From an uncultured Marinobacter sp. (GTDB lineage: Bacteria; Pseudomonadota; Gammaproteobacteria; Pseudomonadales; Oleiphilaceae), in assembly GCF_947488835.1 (NCBI RefSeq), contig NZ_CANLBK010000001.1, positions 1,674,001 to 1,738,000 of the forward strand: DNA of 64,000 bases, read 5' to 3'. The notes under the pieces are model-generated. The model searched no databases, had not been told where the DNA came from, and saw only the letters and a list, made by a program, of their open reading frames with translations. Below, piece after piece: positions 9,658 to 18,885 of the stretch. Each line of letters opens with the position of its first letter. Position 1 is the stretch's first letter. The position numbers and the translations under genes were made by a program.

Positions 9658-10818
9658 ATGACCTTGAGCAACTCAAACAGCATGCGTAAACAGAAACCTC
9701 AGGCCTTCTGGCTGTTTTTCCCTGCCGCAAGCCTACTGGCCGCCATTGCAGTTCCGCTCTCTGTTTGGGCAGTCTGGTCAGGCACAGGTTGGCCGGCCGG
9801 GTTGCTGGGCTCCGGGCATGGCCATGAATTGATTTTCGGCTTTGCGCTGGCCCTTGTGGCCGGCTACACCCTTGGCCCGCAGCCGGTGTCGATGCTCTAC
9901 CCGCTTCTGGGGCTGTGGCTAGCTGCGAGGCTGAGTTGGATTCTGGTACCCGAGACGCTTCTGGCACAGCTTCTGGGGCCTGCCTTCGCGTTGCTGCTTG
10001 CCTGGCATGTGGTGCCCCGCTTCAACGCCGCAAAAAAATGGCGAAACAAAATGGTCGGGCCCCTCATTTTGCTGATCTGCCTGCTCGCGCTCGTGTTCTG
10101 GCTTTCTACTGCCTTGTATTCTCCTCTGGCGGCTTGGCTGCCTGGCCCATTCCCGCTCATGCGCTCCGCCATTGCCGGGCTGCTATTGTTGATGACCTTC
10201 ATGGGTGGGCGCCTTATTGCACCGGCGGTTGCAGGTACTCTGGAGAAAAAGGGTATACCTCTGGAAGCCCGGGTTCAGCCGCGAATCGAGGGCTTATTAA
10301 TCTTCATTCTGGGGTGTTCCATTTTTCTTATGGCATTTCCCGCCGCAAACCCGATAACAGGTAGCCTGTTCGTAATAGCGTCAGGATTACTGGCCATTCG
10401 CACCTTTCGCTGGAAGCTATGGCTGTGCCCGGAGCGCCCTGATTTGCTGGTGTTGGCTCTGGGCTATTCCTGGCTTGCCATCGGGGCTTTCGTTACAGGA
10501 TTGGCGCTGATTCAGGGCACCCAACCCGCCGCTGCTTTGCACCTGATTACCATTGGCGCATTGGGCACCCTGTCCGCCAGCGTGATGCTTCGCCTGGCTT
10601 GGCAAAGAAGCCATCGCACGCCACCGCCTGCGGGAGAAGTTTTCTCTATTGCGGCACTCATTGCTATCGCCGCAATCAGCCGATTCATTGCTGGCCCCTC
10701 GCCGTTTGGCGCACCTATGCTGTTATGGCTATCCGCAAGTTGCTGGGCGCTGGCCTATCTTTGGGTAACAGTCAGGCTTCTGCACCTTGCCAAATACTCT
10801 AAAAAGCGCAGGAAATGA
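9658..10818 (+). CDS. nnrS: NnrS family protein (copy 1)
   Basis: Polytopic inner-membrane heme/copper protein of 386 residues with about twelve helices. Family features are the early GHGHELIFGFALALVAGYTL, the middle FMGGRLIAPAVAG and the late LHLITIGALGTLSASVMLR. NnrS is linked to denitrification regulons and protects cells from nitric-oxide stress by limiting harm to metal centres; its chemistry is unsettled. This copy shares the region with NarK carriers, and a second NnrS lies at 25292. It is divergent from the Yip1-like gene. I see no clear FNR box in the 118-nt gap, so its control is not evident. Confidence 0.88.
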   Translation: MTLSNSNSMRKQKPQAFWLFFPAASLLAAIAVPLSVWAVWSGTGWPAGLLGSGHGHELIFGFALALVAGYTLGPQPVSMLYPLLGLWLAARLSWILVPETLLAQLLGPAFALLLAWHVVPRFNAAKKWRNKMVGPLILLICLLALVFWLSTALYSPLAAWLPGPFPLMRSAIAGLLLLMTFMGGRLIAPAVAGTLEKKGIPLEARVQPRIEGLLIFILGCSIFLMAFPAANPITGSLFVIASGLLAIRTFRWKLWLCPERPDLLVLALGYSWLAIGAFVTGLALIQGTQPAAALHLITIGALGTLSASVMLRLAWQRSHRTPPPAGEVFSIAALIAIAAISRFIAGPSPFGAPMLLWLSASCWALAYLWVTVRLLHLAKYSKKRRK

Positions 10819-10860
10819 ATGGCTACCTCTCCTGCGCCATGCTCGAAAACGCCTACCTCC

Positions 10861-10876
10861 TTGGTGATATCACCAA
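10861..10876. promoter_or_regulatory. Perfect 16-bp palindrome upstream of narK
   Basis: TTGGTGATATCACCAA is a perfect 16-bp inverted repeat about 105 bp upstream of the FNR-type site of narK. It has no loop and is preceded by TACCTCC, which resembles one NarL heptamer. The spacing (TTGGT-N6-ACCAA) does not fit FNR. It looks like an operator for an unidentified dimeric regulator. Confidence 0.4.
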
Positions 10877-10966
10877 CATATTCCTATATATATCAACTAG
10901 TTAAAACAACAACCCTACCCCACACCCCTGACAAAAAATACGACCCTCATCGCTAAAACCTTTTCC

Positions 10967-10980
10967 TTGACTAATATCAT
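10967..10980 (+). promoter_or_regulatory. FNR/ANR-type site in the narK promoter
   Basis: TTGACTAATATCAT matches TTGAT-N4-ATCAA with two changes. A CACAAT hexamer at 11004-11009 has its centre 33 bp downstream, which fits a class-II activator position and places the transcript start near 11016. This also argues against translation from the in-frame ATG at 11001. Confidence 0.55.
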
Positions 10981-11075
10981 GAATACACGGGCATCTCACT
11001 TTGCACAATGGAACCATGACGCCCGGTAACCGCGCCCAATGCGGCACAGGGCAGGGTAACCAAGGGAGTATTGTT

Positions 11076-12668
11076 ATGGCCAAAACCAACGCCGACATCG
11101 AACACTGGGATGTCGAAAACGAAGAATTCTGGGAGAAAGAGGGCAAGAGAGTTGCCTCCCGCAACCTGTGGATATCCATTCCCAGCCTGCTCCTGGGTTT
11201 TGCGGTATGGCTGATGTGGGGGATGATCACCACCCAGATGAAGAACCTGGGGTTTGATTTCAGCATTGAACAGCTGTTCTCCCTCTCGGCGATTGCTGGA
11301 TTGTCTGGTGCCACCTTGCGGATACCGGCGTCGTTCATGATCAAAATTGCCGGCGGCCGTAACACCATCTTTCTGACCACAGCCCTGCTGATGATCCCTG
11401 CGGCAGGCACCGGCTTTGCGTTGATGAACCCGGACACACCGTTCATCGTCTTCCAGGCACTGGCGCTGTTATCCGGTATTGGTGGCGGTAACTTCGCCTG
11501 CTCCATGAGCAACATCAGCTCCTTCTACCCCAAGAGCAAGCAAGGCTATGGTCTGGGCATGAATGCCGGCCTGGGCAACTTCGGCGTTACTACCATGCAG
11601 ATCCTGATTCCGCTGGTGATGACCGTTGGCATGTTCGGCTTTTTGGCGGGCGGCCCCATGGAGCTGCAAAGCCCAAGTGGTACGCTGATTGGCCGGATTG
11701 AAGCCGGCACAGATACCTGGATCCAGAACGCTGGTTTTATCTGGTTGGTTTTCCTGATCCCCTTGGCCTTTGCTGGCTGGTTCGGCATGAACAACCTGAA
11801 AGTTGTCACCCCCAACCCGGGCAATCCGGCTTCAGCTTTCGGCAAGATCCTGGGGCTTTATGGCGTGGGGATTCTGACATCTGTTGTAGGCGTCTGGGCT
11901 CTGAGCATTATGAACATGTGGCTGGCCCTGCCATTAACCATTGTGTTGACCGTTGTTCTTCTGCGCCTGATTCCTGGTGACATCAAACCCAACATCAAGA
12001 ACCAGTTTGCTATTTTCAGCAACAAGCACACCTGGTCCATGACTGTGCTGTATATCCTAACCTTCGGCTCGTTCATTGGTTTCTCTGCAGCATTGCCGCT
12101 GTCCATTGGCGTTATCTTCGGCAACATGATGGAAGTGGCTGCCGATGGCACTGTTACCCGTGTTGTGAACCCCGATGCGCCCAGCGCACTGACCTGGGCC
12201 TGGATGGGGCCATTCGTAGGCGCTCTGATACGCCCGGTAGGTGGCTGGATTTCCGACAAGATGGGCGGATCTATCGTTACCCAAATCATCTCTGTGGTGA
12301 TGGTTGTGGCGTCGGTAGCCACCGGCTATGTGATGATGCTGGCCTACAACTCCACTGATCCCAACAGCTACTTCGCGCTGTTCCTGATCCTGTTCATTGT
12401 GATGTTTGCCGCCAGCGGCATCGGCAACGGCTCTACCTTCCGCAGCATCGGGTATATTTTTGACCAGCAGCAGAAGGGCCCAGTGCTTGGCTGGACCAGC
12501 GCCATCGCCGCCTACGGTGCCTTCATCGCGCCCAAGCTACTGGGGCAGCAGATTCAAGCAGGTACTCCGGAAGTGGCTATGTACGGGTTCGCAGTGTTCT
12601 ATGCGCTGTGCCTGATCGTTAACTGGTGGTTCTATTTGCGCAAGGACGCCTATATCAAGAACCCTTAA
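11076..12668 (+). CDS. narK: Nitrate/nitrite transporter, NarK type (530 aa)
   Basis: Major-facilitator carrier that moves nitrate in and/or nitrite out across the inner membrane. The chain has about twelve helices and an N-terminal cytoplasmic extension. It carries the nitrate-porter loops GIGGGNFACSMSNISSF and GLGMNAGLGNFGVTTMQ. The TLRIP segment holds the substrate-binding Arg of helix 2 (Arg89 of E. coli NarK), and GGWISDKMGG is the motif-A loop. The ATG at 11076 is chosen over 11001 because AAGGGAG precedes it and the promoter overlaps the earlier codon. An FNR-type site upstream predicts induction at low oxygen. No narGHJI follows; a strong terminator ends the transcript. Confidence 0.92.
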   Translation: MAKTNADIEHWDVENEEFWEKEGKRVASRNLWISIPSLLLGFAVWLMWGMITTQMKNLGFDFSIEQLFSLSAIAGLSGATLRIPASFMIKIAGGRNTIFLTTALLMIPAAGTGFALMNPDTPFIVFQALALLSGIGGGNFACSMSNISSFYPKSKQGYGLGMNAGLGNFGVTTMQILIPLVMTVGMFGFLAGGPMELQSPSGTLIGRIEAGTDTWIQNAGFIWLVFLIPLAFAGWFGMNNLKVVTPNPGNPASAFGKILGLYGVGILTSVVGVWALSIMNMWLALPLTIVLTVVLLRLIPGDIKPNIKNQFAIFSNKHTWSMTVLYILTFGSFIGFSAALPLSIGVIFGNMMEVAADGTVTRVVNPDAPSALTWAWMGPFVGALIRPVGGWISDKMGGSIVTQIISVVMVVASVATGYVMMLAYNSTDPNSYFALFLILFIVMFAASGIGNGSTFRSIGYIFDQQQKGPVLGWTSAIAAYGAFIAPKLLGQQIQAGTPEVAMYGFAVFYALCLIVNWWFYLRKDAYIKNP

Positions 12669-12694
12669 AACGCTCAGCTGAACCGCAGACAAAC

Positions 12695-12732
12695 AAAAGC
12701 CCGCCGAGGATAATATCCCCGGCGGGCTTTTT
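12695..12732. terminator. narK: Strong intrinsic terminator after narK
   Basis: AAAAGCCCGCCG pairs with CGGCGGGCTTTT and is followed by more T residues; a GGAT/ATCC pairing extends the inner stem. With A runs on one side and T runs on the other it can also stop minus-strand transcripts running out of hupE/ureJ. Confidence 0.9.
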
Positions 12733-12766
12733 AGTATGGTTGAAACGCTTTAGCTATCCAGGGGTA

Positions 12767-13351
12767 TCAGCCTGCGGCTAGCACACCACCTACAACCGCA
12801 ACGACACCACCCAATGCACGGGTAACACGGTTATCGGCCTTCAACATCAAAGCTCCCAAGCCTCGCCCCATAAAGGTAATTGCCAGAGTAGCCACAACAA
12901 AGCCCGCCATATATGCCATCAGGCTGGAGCCTGCGGCCATTTCAGTGCCGTGCGCATAGCCGTGGGTGATCATGAACAGAGCAACCAGAGCGCCCCCGAC
13001 AACAGTTGGCAGCTTTGCCATGGTGGCAATCAGCACACCGGCCAGGAGAACCGACATGGCAATGCCGGTTTCCACACCCACCAGGCTCACACCACCCCAG
13101 GCGATAGCAGCGCCCAGCACCATGCCTCCCACCACAAATATCGGTGTTGCGTTTTTCATGATCCGGTTCTGCCGAACGCTCCAGAAACCAATGGCGGCCA
13201 TTGCCAGCAAATGGTCAATGCCCAACATCGGGTGCAACAATCCACTGAGAAAACCGTTATGGATGTGGCCAGTCTCACCCGGGTGCGCCACAGCGAGGGT
13301 AGCGGTCAGCATCAAACCAACGGTCATCAGCAACTTGGTTATTCTAGTCAT
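12767..13351 (-). CDS. ureJ: HupE/UreJ family nickel-linked membrane protein
   Basis: Membrane protein of 194 residues at the downstream end of the urease operon. The HupE/UreJ family is thought to move nickel (or cobalt) for urease or hydrogenase. A cleavable signal peptide (LMTVGLMLTATLAVA-HP) is followed by the family motif HPMLGIDHLLAMAAIGFWS and about six helices, with MITHGYAHGTEMA later. The His residues in HPGETGHIH, HPxxGxDH and HGYAHG are probable metal ligands. It begins 47 nt after the ureG stop and likely shares its transcript. Nickel specificity is inferred from context; no separate nickel permease is visible in the window. Confidence 0.88.
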   Translation of the reverse strand: MTRITKLLMTVGLMLTATLAVAHPGETGHIHNGFLSGLLHPMLGIDHLLAMAAIGFWSVRQNRIMKNATPIFVVGGMVLGAAIAWGGVSLVGVETGIAMSVLLAGVLIATMAKLPTVVGGALVALFMITHGYAHGTEMAAGSSLMAYMAGFVVATLAITFMGRGLGALMLKADNRVTRALGGVVAVVGGVLAAG

Positions 13352-13398
13352 AGTACTCTCCGTCTATTCTCTGCGTTTGTTGTCAGGCTTGTGTGCAC

Positions 13399-14037
13399 TC
13401 AGGCGGTATCGGTGAGTTTTTCAGGTCGACGTTCGGGCAGCATGCCCTGCTTCAGAATGAAGCTGATAATCTCTTCCAAACCAACACCGTCATACAGATT
13501 GGTGAAAACGAAGGGGCGATCGCCACGCATTTTTTTGGAATCCCGCTCCATCACATCCAGCGATGCGTGCACGTATTCAGCGATGTCGATCTTATTGATG
13601 ATCAGCAAATCCGATTTGGTAATGCCGGGGCCGCCTTTTCGGGGGATCTTGTCGCCAGCCGCAACATCGATAACGTACAGGGTCAAATCCGACAGCTCAG
13701 GGCTGAACGTAGCTGCGAGGTTGTCGCCACCAGATTCCACCAACACAAGTTCCAGATTTGGATGGCGCGCATGGAGGTCATCAATGGCCGCCAGGTTCAT
13801 GGACGCATCCTCACGGATTGCCGTGTGCGGGCAACCCCCTGTTTCCACTCCTAAGATGCGGTCTGCAGGCAGCGCCTCGTGTTTCAGCAGGAAGTCGGCA
13901 TCTTCCCGGGTGTAGATGTCGTTGGTAACTACCGCTATGTCGTAATGATCTTTCAAAGCACTGCATAACTGTCGCAACAGGGCCGTTTTCCCGGAACCTA
14001 CCGGCCCACCAACGCCTACTCGTAAACAATGTTTCAT
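13399..14037 (-). CDS. ureG: Urease accessory GTPase UreG
   Basis: Cytoplasmic SIMIBI-class GTPase of 212 residues that delivers nickel into urease with UreE, UreF and UreD. The P-loop GPVGSGKT lies near residue 10; [14 protein letters not shown], the metal-binding [15 protein letters not shown] (CPH motif) and the guanine-specificity NKID are all present. The start at 14037 ([10 protein letters not shown]) follows a GAGGGA ribosome site, so the longer upstream reading is rejected. It lies 31 nt downstream of ureF in the same operon. Length and motifs are those of a complete UreG. Confidence 0.96.
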   Translation of the reverse strand: MKHCLRVGVGGPVGSGKTALLRQLCSALKDHYDIAVVTNDIYTREDADFLLKHEALPADRILGVETGGCPHTAIREDASMNLAAIDDLHARHPNLELVLVESGGDNLAATFSPELSDLTLYVIDVAAGDKIPRKGGPGITKSDLLIINKIDIAEYVHASLDVMERDSKKMRGDRPFVFTNLYDGVGLEEIISFILKQGMLPERRPEKLTDTA

Positions 14038-14068
14038 TGTTGTTTGTCCCTCTGTGTACTCAAAGCCG

Positions 14069-14764
14069 TCAGCTTCGGAATAGTCTTGAATATTGGGTTT
14101 CATGCTGGGCACTGCCAAGGGCCAGCCCTGGCAGAATGGGGCCCATGTGTTCGTCAGGCAGCGACAGTGCGTTTTCAACCGCAGCCACCAGCTTCGAGCG
14201 AAGCTGTTCGTTCAGGCGTTGCGCAGCCGTATGCCCGAGGGGCATGGCCTTACACGCAACTGCGAGCTGGTTTTCAAGCCATCCCCAAACGAAGCCAAGC
14301 AAGCTTTGGCGTACCGGCACACCTCGTTGATAGGCGGTCCAGGCAAACACTGTGACGTAATCCGGCTCTTCCGGCAGTTGGTCAGCCTGCGGCTCAAGCT
14401 TCAAGCTGGTCAGCAGGCGAAGCAATGCCAGCCCTAACCGGGTTCCTTCGTCACTCAGTTCTGCTGTTTCCCGGCTGGCATGCAACCAATCGTTCCAGTA
14501 TGCAAGGCCGCGGCTATCACTCTTGGCCCAACAGTTTTGTAGCCTGTACAACACCGGCAGCTCGCACCGGGTCAAGCCATCCTCCAGTACGCCTTCCAAC
14601 CACTCGCCCAACTCTTCTTCGTTTCGAACCCATCCCATTTCAAAGGCACTTTCCAGGCCTTGCGACCAGGCGAAAGCACCTATCGGTAAAGCCGGGCTGA
14701 CCAGTTGCATCAATCCGAGCAACGCCAAGTCGCTCGGCACGGTGGGCTGGTTGTCAGTGTGCAT
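14069..14764 (-). CDS. ureF: Urease accessory protein UreF
   Basis: All-helical cytoplasmic chaperone of 231 residues that bridges UreD and UreG in the urease activation complex and controls the GTPase cycle. The typical N-terminal stretch [19 protein letters not shown] is present, followed by [15 protein letters not shown] and a conserved C-terminal region. Translation begins at the ATG at 14764, which overlaps the last codons of ureE by 11 nt; an AAGAG ribosome site lies upstream, so the two genes are probably translationally coupled. A longer reading to 14956 would run deep into ureE and is rejected. Confidence 0.93.
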   Translation of the reverse strand: MHTDNQPTVPSDLALLGLMQLVSPALPIGAFAWSQGLESAFEMGWVRNEEELGEWLEGVLEDGLTRCELPVLYRLQNCWAKSDSRGLAYWNDWLHASRETAELSDEGTRLGLALLRLLTSLKLEPQADQLPEEPDYVTVFAWTAYQRGVPVRQSLLGFVWGWLENQLAVACKAMPLGHTAAQRLNEQLRSKLVAAVENALSLPDEHMGPILPGLALGSAQHETQYSRLFRS

Positions 14765-15254
14765 GGTTATGCTCTTCATCATGACTATGACCATGGGAGT
14801 GCTCACGCCCCGCATGGGCATAAGCACCGGACTCTGGATCAAAGGGGGCCAGATGGTGCTCCAGGCTTGCCCCCAACAGCTTCGCCAGTTCTTCCAGCAC
14901 GTGATCTGGCGGAAACCTGACCCAATAGCGCCCGTCTGCCTCAACACCCAGGGCAAGCGTTACATGGCGGTTGCCCAGGTGATAGCACAGGCGTGCCAAG
15001 GGCAGTCCATTTTCAATATAGGCGGTTGTGACCGACTCATCAGCAGCGCACACACGAACTACCTCGCCACCACTGGAGCGCAACAGATCGCCGTGACGCA
15101 GCACAGGGCCACGATCCAGAAACAGCCCAACATCGCGCCCCTTGTCGGTCTTGGCCCGCAACCGACCCCGGATGCGCAGTTCGTATGGCAAGGTCAGAGT
15201 GTCGTAGATTTCCCCTTCAGAATTGCCATCCAGCCTTTGTGTTAACTCAAGCAT
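14754..15254 (-). CDS. ureE: Urease accessory protein UreE
   Basis: Nickel-binding metallochaperone of 166 residues that brings nickel to the UreDFG-urease complex. The N-terminal peptide-binding domain (TLTLPYELRIRGRLRAKT) and the central metal domain (LCYHLGNRHVTLALGVEADG, with FPPDHVLEELAKLLGA) are followed by a His-rich tail ([15 protein letters not shown]), the usual nickel-storage extension. It starts 21 nt after ureC and overlaps ureF. The family is sure; the tail suggests several nickel ions per dimer. Confidence 0.95.
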   Translation of the reverse strand: MLELTQRLDGNSEGEIYDTLTLPYELRIRGRLRAKTDKGRDVGLFLDRGPVLRHGDLLRSSGGEVVRVCAADESVTTAYIENGLPLARLCYHLGNRHVTLALGVEADGRYWVRFPPDHVLEELAKLLGASLEHHLAPFDPESGAYAHAGREHSHGHSHDEEHNHAH

Positions 15255-15274
15255 TTTGATGTCCTTACAAACAG

Positions 15275-16978
15275 TTAAAACAGGTGATAGCGCTGAGCCA
15301 GTGGCACTTCTGTGAGGGGTTCACAGGTCAGTAACTCGCCGTCTGCATGAACTTCGTAAGTTTGCGGATCTACCGTCAGTTTTGGGCAGGCGCTATTTAG
15401 CTTCATATCGCTCTTGCGCATCTGGCGGACATTTTTAACAGGCACCAGCGGGCTCTTCAGCCCCAGCTTTTCTTCCAGCCCTGTGTTCATTGCCGCCTGG
15501 CTTACAAAGGTCATTCGGGTTGCTGCTGCAGCCCTGCCCAAAGCCCCAAACATACGCCGGTAATGCACGGGTTGTGGCGTGGAGATAGCAGCGTTTGGGT
15601 CACCCATGGCAGCGCCTGCAATCATGCCGCCCTTGAGGATGATCGATGGTTTAACGCCAAAGAAGGCCGGCTTCCATAACACCAGGTCCGCCAGCTTACC
15701 TACTTCCACAGAGCCAACCTCATGGCCAACGCCGTGGGTAATAGCTGGGTTGATGGTGTATTTGGCGATGTAACGCTTCACCCGGAAATTATCAGTGCCG
15801 CGTTCCTGATCCTCCGGCAGCAAGCCTCGCTGAACCCGCATTTTGTGGGCGGTTTGCCAGGTGCGACAGACCACCTCACCAATACGTCCCATAGCTTGGG
15901 AGTCTGACGAAATCATGGAGATCACGCCGAGGTCATGGAGAATGTCTTCAGCAGCGATGGTTTCACGACGAATACGGGAATCTGCAAAGGCCACGTCTTC
16001 CGGAATATTTGGATCCAGGTTGTGGCACTCCATCAACATATCGAGATGCTCATCAACTGTGTTGATGGTGTATGGGCGGGTAGGGTTGGTGGACGATGGC
16101 AGCACGTTGGGCAGGCTACAGGCAACGATAATGTCCGGCGCGTGACCACCCCCGGCTCCCTCGGAGTGATAGGTATGGATACAGCGGTCTTTGAATGCGG
16201 CCAAAGTATCTTCCACAAACCCCGATTCGTTCAGGCTGTCGGCATGGATGGCGATCTGTATATCGAAGCGATCTGCTACATCCAGCGCGTTGCTGATCGA
16301 AGCCGGCGCAGCACCCCAATCCTCGTGGATTTTCAAGCTCATGGCTCCGGCTTTTACCTGCTGCTCCAGCGCTTCTGGCGTACTGGCGCTACCTTTACCG
16401 AGAAAACCAATATTGATAGGCAGGTCATCCACCGCCTGCATCATTTTACCCAGGTGCCATGGGCCAGGAGTGTGAGTGGTCGCAACCGAACCCGTTGCCG
16501 GCCCGGTACCGCCGCCGATCATGGTGGTGAGGCCGCTCATCAAGGCCTCATCAACCTGCTGCGGGCAAATATAGTGAACGTGGGTGTCCACAGCGCCCGC
16601 GGTAAGTATCTGGCCTTCTCCGGCGATGATTTCAGTGCCGGCGCCAATAACAATGTCAATATCCGGCTGAGTGTCGGGGTTACCGGCTTTGCCGATGGCG
16701 GCAATGCGCCCGTTTTTCAGCCCCACATCAGCTTTAACTATGCCCCACCAATCAATAACAATCGCGTTGGTGATCACTGTATCCATTACGGCATCATCAC
16801 AGCGCTGGCTTTGCCCCATACCATCACGAATAACCTTGCCGCCACCGAACATCACTTCTTCGCCGTAATGGGTGTGATCCTTTTCGATTTCGATCCACAG
16901 CTCCGTATCACCCAGGCGAATACGGTCGCCGGTCGTAGGGCCGTACATATCTGAATAGGCTTGTCGGGAAATCTTCAT
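15275..16978 (-). CDS. ureC: Urease alpha subunit UreC
   Basis: Catalytic subunit (567 aa) that hydrolyses urea to ammonia and carbamate. All nickel ligands are present: His133 and His135 in DTHVHY, carbamylated Lys216 in SLKIHEDWG, His245, His271 and Asp359 in ISSDSQAM. They sit one residue earlier than in the Klebsiella enzyme. The mobile flap retains Cys318 and catalytic His319 but reads LMECHNLD, with Glu317 and Asn320 where most enzymes have Val and His. The start ATG overlaps the ureB TGA. Length is normal for a three-subunit bacterial urease. I expect an active enzyme. Confidence 0.97.
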   Translation of the reverse strand: MKISRQAYSDMYGPTTGDRIRLGDTELWIEIEKDHTHYGEEVMFGGGKVIRDGMGQSQRCDDAVMDTVITNAIVIDWWGIVKADVGLKNGRIAAIGKAGNPDTQPDIDIVIGAGTEIIAGEGQILTAGAVDTHVHYICPQQVDEALMSGLTTMIGGGTGPATGSVATTHTPGPWHLGKMMQAVDDLPINIGFLGKGSASTPEALEQQVKAGAMSLKIHEDWGAAPASISNALDVADRFDIQIAIHADSLNESGFVEDTLAAFKDRCIHTYHSEGAGGGHAPDIIVACSLPNVLPSSTNPTRPYTINTVDEHLDMLMECHNLDPNIPEDVAFADSRIRRETIAAEDILHDLGVISMISSDSQAMGRIGEVVCRTWQTAHKMRVQRGLLPEDQERGTDNFRVKRYIAKYTINPAITHGVGHEVGSVEVGKLADLVLWKPAFFGVKPSIILKGGMIAGAAMGDPNAAISTPQPVHYRRMFGALGRAAAATRMTFVSQAAMNTGLEEKLGLKSPLVPVKNVRQMRKSDMKLNSACPKLTVDPQTYEVHADGELLTCEPLTEVPLAQRYHLF

Positions 16979-17310
16979 GATTTTGCTCCCTCGTTCGTGT
17001 TCTTATCCAAGGGGCCCATCACTTCGCCACGGAAACCGTAGATGCGGCGCAAACCCACATAGGGAATCAACGTCACTTCGCGGGTCTGGCCGGGCTCAAA
17101 ACGAATAGCGGTACCCGCAGCGATAGCCAGCCGGTAGCCGTATGCTTTTTTGCGATCCAGGCGCAGAGCCGGGTTGGTTTCAGCAAAGTGGTAATGGGAG
17201 CCGACTTGTATTGGCCGGTCGCCGGTGTTGGCGACGCTCATGGTGATGCTTGCCCGCCCCACGCACAGTTCAATGTCTTCGCTCTTCAACTGATATTCAC
17301 CAGGAATCAT
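16975..17310 (-). CDS. ureB: Urease beta subunit UreB
   Basis: Structural subunit of 111 residues in the (UreABC)3 urease. It begins MIPGEYQL, contains [11 protein letters not shown] and [17 protein letters not shown], and ends shortly after [10 protein letters not shown], as usual for the family. The start at 17310 is set by a GAGGAGG ribosome site 6 nt upstream, rather than the slightly earlier in-frame ATG. It sits 11 nt after ureA and overlaps ureC by four bases, a tight subunit operon. Confidence 0.96.
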   Translation of the reverse strand: MIPGEYQLKSEDIELCVGRASITMSVANTGDRPIQVGSHYHFAETNPALRLDRKKAYGYRLAIAAGTAIRFEPGQTREVTLIPYVGLRRIYGFRGEVMGPLDKNTNEGAKS

Positions 17311-17321
17311 GGCGCACCTCC

Positions 17322-17624
17322 TCAAACAATGGGGTTATGGACGGTGACCAGCTTGGTGCCGTCGGGAAAGGTTGCTTCTACCTGAACGGACTGAACCATC
17401 TCGGCAACGCCTTCCATTACATCGTCACGGGTCAGTATTTCGCGGCCGGCACTCATCATATCTGCCACAGTGCGACCTTCGCGGGCACCTTCCATAATGG
17501 CGCAACTGATCAGCGCGACCGATTCCGGGTAGTTTAATTTGAGGCCTTTTTCCTTGCGGCGTTCAGCGAGCAGCCCAGCGGTGAACAACAGCAGTTTGTC
17601 TTTATCTCTTGGTGCTAATTCCAT
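17322..17624 (-). CDS. ureA: Urease gamma subunit UreA
   Basis: Small structural urease subunit of exactly 100 residues, the standard length. It starts [20 protein letters not shown] and holds [20 protein letters not shown] and [20 protein letters not shown]. The ATG at 17624 follows CGGAGTT. It is the first structural gene, 105 nt after ureD, and is followed closely by ureB. Confidence 0.96.
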   Translation of the reverse strand: MELAPRDKDKLLLFTAGLLAERRKEKGLKLNYPESVALISCAIMEGAREGRTVADMMSAGREILTRDDVMEGVAEMVQSVQVEATFPDGTKLVTVHNPIV

Positions 17625-17729
17625 TGTTAACTCCGTTGTTATCCAGATCGCTTTTTCTATAGCTCTTGCCATTTGACGGGCAAAAGCGCTGTTCAGCGCC
17701 CAAGCGACTGCCTCGGCGTAATGTATAAA

Positions 17730-18638
17730 TCAGGTCAGCCAGATGCGCGGCACAATGGCTTGATGCCCCGTCAGTCGTGGACGAAGAATATCCCGTGCCT
17801 GCTGAAACAATTCCCAGGCTTGGTTACGCTCCTTACCCAGGTATCGCAGCAGCAATACATTGCGCCGGAAAGTTACAGCCCAGTGACTGCCCGATGGTAG
17901 TTGCTCCCTGAGCATTGAGATGGCGTCAGCCGGTTCACTCAACCCTACGGCCCAGAGTGTGGCATGCACAGTGGCACCGCCCTGCCCCCATTTTCCGGTA
18001 TAGCGCGGGTGATGAGGGTCTATACATTGACGCTCCAACCACAAAGGGCGGCCATTACGGGTGAGCTGAAAGCGTTGCTCAAGGCGGCCATTTACGAATG
18101 GCAGGTCGCTGGCGGGCCGGCCAAGGCCGAGAATTTCCCAGCCAAGGCACTTGGCGCTGCCGTCCAGATCAACATGCAGGGTTTGTTCGCCGCGGGAGCC
18201 GTCAAACGCCAGGGTTTCCTGGGGCAACCATTCCAGCGTAGCGCCATCGGCAATTTTGAGATGAGTGTGCTGTGTCCAGGCAACGCCGTTACTGTCAGCT
18301 CTGTAGAGTTTGTTGGCAGCAGGTGTGGTTAACAGCGTGTGCGAGTTTGCACCAACAGTGACATCGATATTGAGCGCATCGCCACTGACAACGCCGCCAG
18401 GCGGGTGCAACAAATACACGTGGCAGCAGCCGTCGCGGCCTTCTGGGTAGAACGGCCGCTGCACTCGTAGGGGGCCATAATGGCGAGCGGTGCTCATGCG
18501 GGTGATGCTGGCATCGCCCTCGACATAGGCGTGGAAGCCCAGAGTTAAAGAGGCTGCCCAATGGCGAGTCACATCGAAACGGTGCCCGGAGTCCGAAATC
18601 ACCTGATTCTTTCCGGGTGCAGAAAATAGAACAGTCAT
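17730..18638 (-). CDS. ureD: Urease accessory protein UreD
   Basis: Scaffold chaperone (302 aa) that binds apo-urease directly and recruits UreF and UreG for nickel loading. Typical blocks are ARHYGPLRVQRPFYPEG, HVYLLHPPGGVVSGD and TTPAANKLYRA, followed by LEWLPQETLAFDGS. The ATG at 18638 is preferred over the GTG at 18650 because AAGGTG then lies 8 nt before it. It is the first gene of the urease operon (ureDABCEFG-ureJ), with its promoter in the gap shared with the divergent triple-RidA gene. Confidence 0.94.
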   Translation of the reverse strand: MTVLFSAPGKNQVISDSGHRFDVTRHWAASLTLGFHAYVEGDASITRMSTARHYGPLRVQRPFYPEGRDGCCHVYLLHPPGGVVSGDALNIDVTVGANSHTLLTTPAANKLYRADSNGVAWTQHTHLKIADGATLEWLPQETLAFDGSRGEQTLHVDLDGSAKCLGWEILGLGRPASDLPFVNGRLEQRFQLTRNGRPLWLERQCIDPHHPRYTGKWGQGGATVHATLWAVGLSEPADAISMLREQLPSGSHWAVTFRRNVLLLRYLGKERNQAWELFQQARDILRPRLTGHQAIVPRIWLT

Positions 18639-18696
18639 TCTATCAAACACCTTAATTTAGTGGCCTGGAGTGGACGCTTCTGGGTCGTCGACCACT

Positions 18697-18710
18697 TTGC
18701 CATATGGCAA
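18697..18710. promoter_or_regulatory. Perfect 14-bp palindrome between ureD and the triple-RidA gene
   Basis: TTGCCATATGGCAA is a perfect 14-bp inverted repeat about 60 bp upstream of ureD. The 247-nt divergent gap also holds a run of nine G (18826-18834), about 50 bp before the RidA start. The palindrome is a candidate operator for the urease operon; the regulator is unknown and it does not match NikR or NtrC sites as I know them. Confidence 0.35.
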
Positions 18711-18885
18711 GGCTTTCAATTTAAGATAGCAGTGCAATCGCCCATGTGCGCGATCAGAGGGAGGCACAACATAAAAAAAGTTCTATGGCAGGCAAGAGAT
18801 CAATGCGTCGTCTAAGATTAATTTCGGGGGGGGGTGGCAAGACTCAAGCCCACATAAAATGCCATGAAATTGGGGCACTATCGAT

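Noticed and set aside
11001..11075. N-terminal extension of narK
   Set aside because: It begins inside the inferred -10 region of the FNR-type promoter; the ATG at 11076 has AAGGGAG.
12950..13915. 321-codon open frame opposite hupE/ureJ and ureG
   Set aside because: It spans two genuine minus-strand genes and the gap between them; composition is that of an antisense frame.
15935..16954. 339-codon open frame opposite ureC
   Set aside because: Shadow of the highly conserved urease alpha gene; no motif and no start signal.
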